The translations under genes and the position numbers were made by a program. From a virus: a DNA stretch of 21,021 bases. How positions within the stretch are numbered: position 1 is the first letter of the stretch; the number at the start of each line of letters is the position of its first letter. The notes under the pieces are model-generated. The model ran no database searches and was not told the DNA's origin. It saw only the letters and a program-made list of their open reading frames with translations. This document shows, piece by piece, positions 20,432 through 21,021 of this stretch. Location: positions 1 through 21,021 of the IMG/VR virus record IMGVR_UViG_3300031524_000097, one strand, 5' to 3'.

Positions 20432-20695
20432 ATGTCTATTACGACTACATCTTCGCTACCAGCCCCAGTTCAGCAAAGCTTTTCATATAAGCTGCTTTCG
20501 GTGCCGGTGCCAAATATGATTCATAAAATCCCTGCGATGAAGAAGAATATGCCACGCAATGGTGGTACAACTCTTCGTATGCGTAGGTATAATCCGTTAA
20601 ATACTGCTATGGTGCCACTTGGCAACTCTGGCGTTACTCCACCTCCTCAAAATCTGACGGCTGTGGATATTGATGCGAAAATTTCGTTTTACGGT
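20432..20695 (+). CDS. Major capsid protein, 5' exon (N4-gp56-like)
   Basis: ATG 20432 with AAGGAG at 20421-20426. The 88 codons MSITTTSSLPAPVQQSFSYK, LLSVPVPNMIHKIPAMKKNM, PRNGGTTLRMRRYNP and VTPPPQNLTAVDIDAKISFY match the N-terminus of N4-gp56-family coat proteins as I recall them, which normally continue past FYG with TYV.INEQV. Here the reading frame instead gives ten unrelated residues and a stop at 20723-20725. The break coincides with a group I 5' splice site, so this is exon 1, with the remainder beyond the window. Confidence 0.85.
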
Positions 20696-21021
20696 AAACG
20701 TGCCGTAACAGTTTATTTGTCTTAAGACGTATGTACAAATAAACGAGCAGGTTAATAATTGTTCTTTGAAATTCCCGATTTTGCAAGCAGATGGCCTGCT
20801 TTAAATCAGCCCTGATTGACTTGGATCCCCTAACGTATAAAGACGAGGGCGACAAGGCGCAAGTGTTTATTTATTGTCATAATTTCTACAATGTAATGCA
20901 CGCATCTGATCGAAATATATCTTACGAATGGCTAATGTTTCTTTAGTTACAGCTTGGCATCCTGATTTGCCTTTTACGGCACCAGATCCTTTGAATGTTG
21001 CTCTCATTTTAAGCATGATCT
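20696..21021 (+). mobile_element. Group I-like intron in the capsid gene (3' end outside window)
   Basis: P1: exon end TTACGGT (20689-20695) pairs with guide GCCGTAA (20702-20708), with the last T opposite G, the diagnostic U.G at the splice site. P2: GTTTATTTGT (20711-20720) pairs perfectly with ACAAATAAAC (20735-20744). Tentative P3: GAGCAGG (20745-20751) with CCTGCTT (20795-20801). Tentative P8: AATCA/TGATT (20804-20808/20813-20817). P7 could not be assigned and the 3' splice site is not visible. The position exactly matches the loss of the coat-protein frame. Confidence 0.75.
20867..21021 (-). CDS. C-terminal fragment of a protein in the intron, antisense (possible homing endonuclease)
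   Basis: The frame is open to the right edge; an ATG at 21016 is available but may be internal. Visible: MLKMRATFKGSGAVKGKSGC, then QAVTKETLAIRKIYFDQMRA. The T-K-E-T-L-A-I-R-K-I-Y stretch resembles the HTH tail (LTxExVxxIRxxY) found after the HNH domain of many phage endonucleases. No catalytic motif is in view. If it is a homing enzyme, it is encoded opposite to the intron. Confidence 0.5.
   Translation of the reverse strand, partial: IMLKMRATFKGSGAVKGKSGCQAVTKETLAIRKIYFDQMRALHCRNYDNK

Noticed and set aside
20432-20725. Capsid gene as a simple truncated pseudogene
   Set aside because: The break coincides with a U.G-terminated P1 and a perfect P2, which fits an intron better; scaffold, portal and terminase are intact.

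Overview
The window is about 21 kb of AT-rich DNA and reads as part of a tailed-phage genome (free phage or prophage) with a P22/N4-like head module. Recognisable functions are tail fibres with an S74 self-cleaving chaperone, an ERF annealing protein, a MerR-like regulator, a winged-helix replication protein, a RusA resolvase, both terminase subunits, a portal, a probable scaffold and the start of the major capsid gene. The host cannot be named from sequence alone. YadA-like fibre repeats, secreted glycine-zipper proteins and a secreted eukaryotic-type C2H2 zinc-finger protein make an intracellular bacterium of protists plausible (inference).

Layout. 1-4556 (+): fibre genes, entering from outside the window. 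4557-4720: convergent gap with strong hairpins. 6514-4721 (-): ERF operon with a His/Cys-repeat protein and two overlapping small ORFs shorter than 60 codons, driven by a sigma70-like promoter at 6559-6586. 6608-8374 (+): MerR-like HTH gene and replication gene. 8481-11547 (+): RusA, TerS and TerL, coupled by GTGA and TTGA overlaps. 11560-13726 (+): accessory cassette (AbiEii-type nucleotidyltransferase and three membrane or exported proteins). 13909-17231 (+): portal and a run of very small basic or His/Cys-rich proteins. 17206-17754 (-): HNH homing endonuclease. 17901-18152: two terminator/promoter units 120 nt apart. 18153-20224 (+): conserved phage protein, probable scaffold and the C2H2 protein. 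20432-end: capsid 5' exon, interrupted by an apparent group I intron.

The main theme is invasion of essential packaging and head genes by mobile elements. TerL carries an intein exactly at its last nuclease motif, and an HNH-endonuclease ORF is nested out of frame inside that intein. The capsid gene is split by a group I-like intron whose P1 (with the U.G pair) and P2 helices can be drawn. An HNH gene sits at the 3' end of a small DUF6496-like gene, leaving a second copy of that gene's tail downstream. An AbiEii-like gene behind TerL is bracketed by a copied TerL 3' end. The most novel items are the overprinted intein/HNH locus, the secreted zinc-finger protein inside the head operon, the exported cassette between TerL and portal, and a candidate small RNA at 17963-18056.
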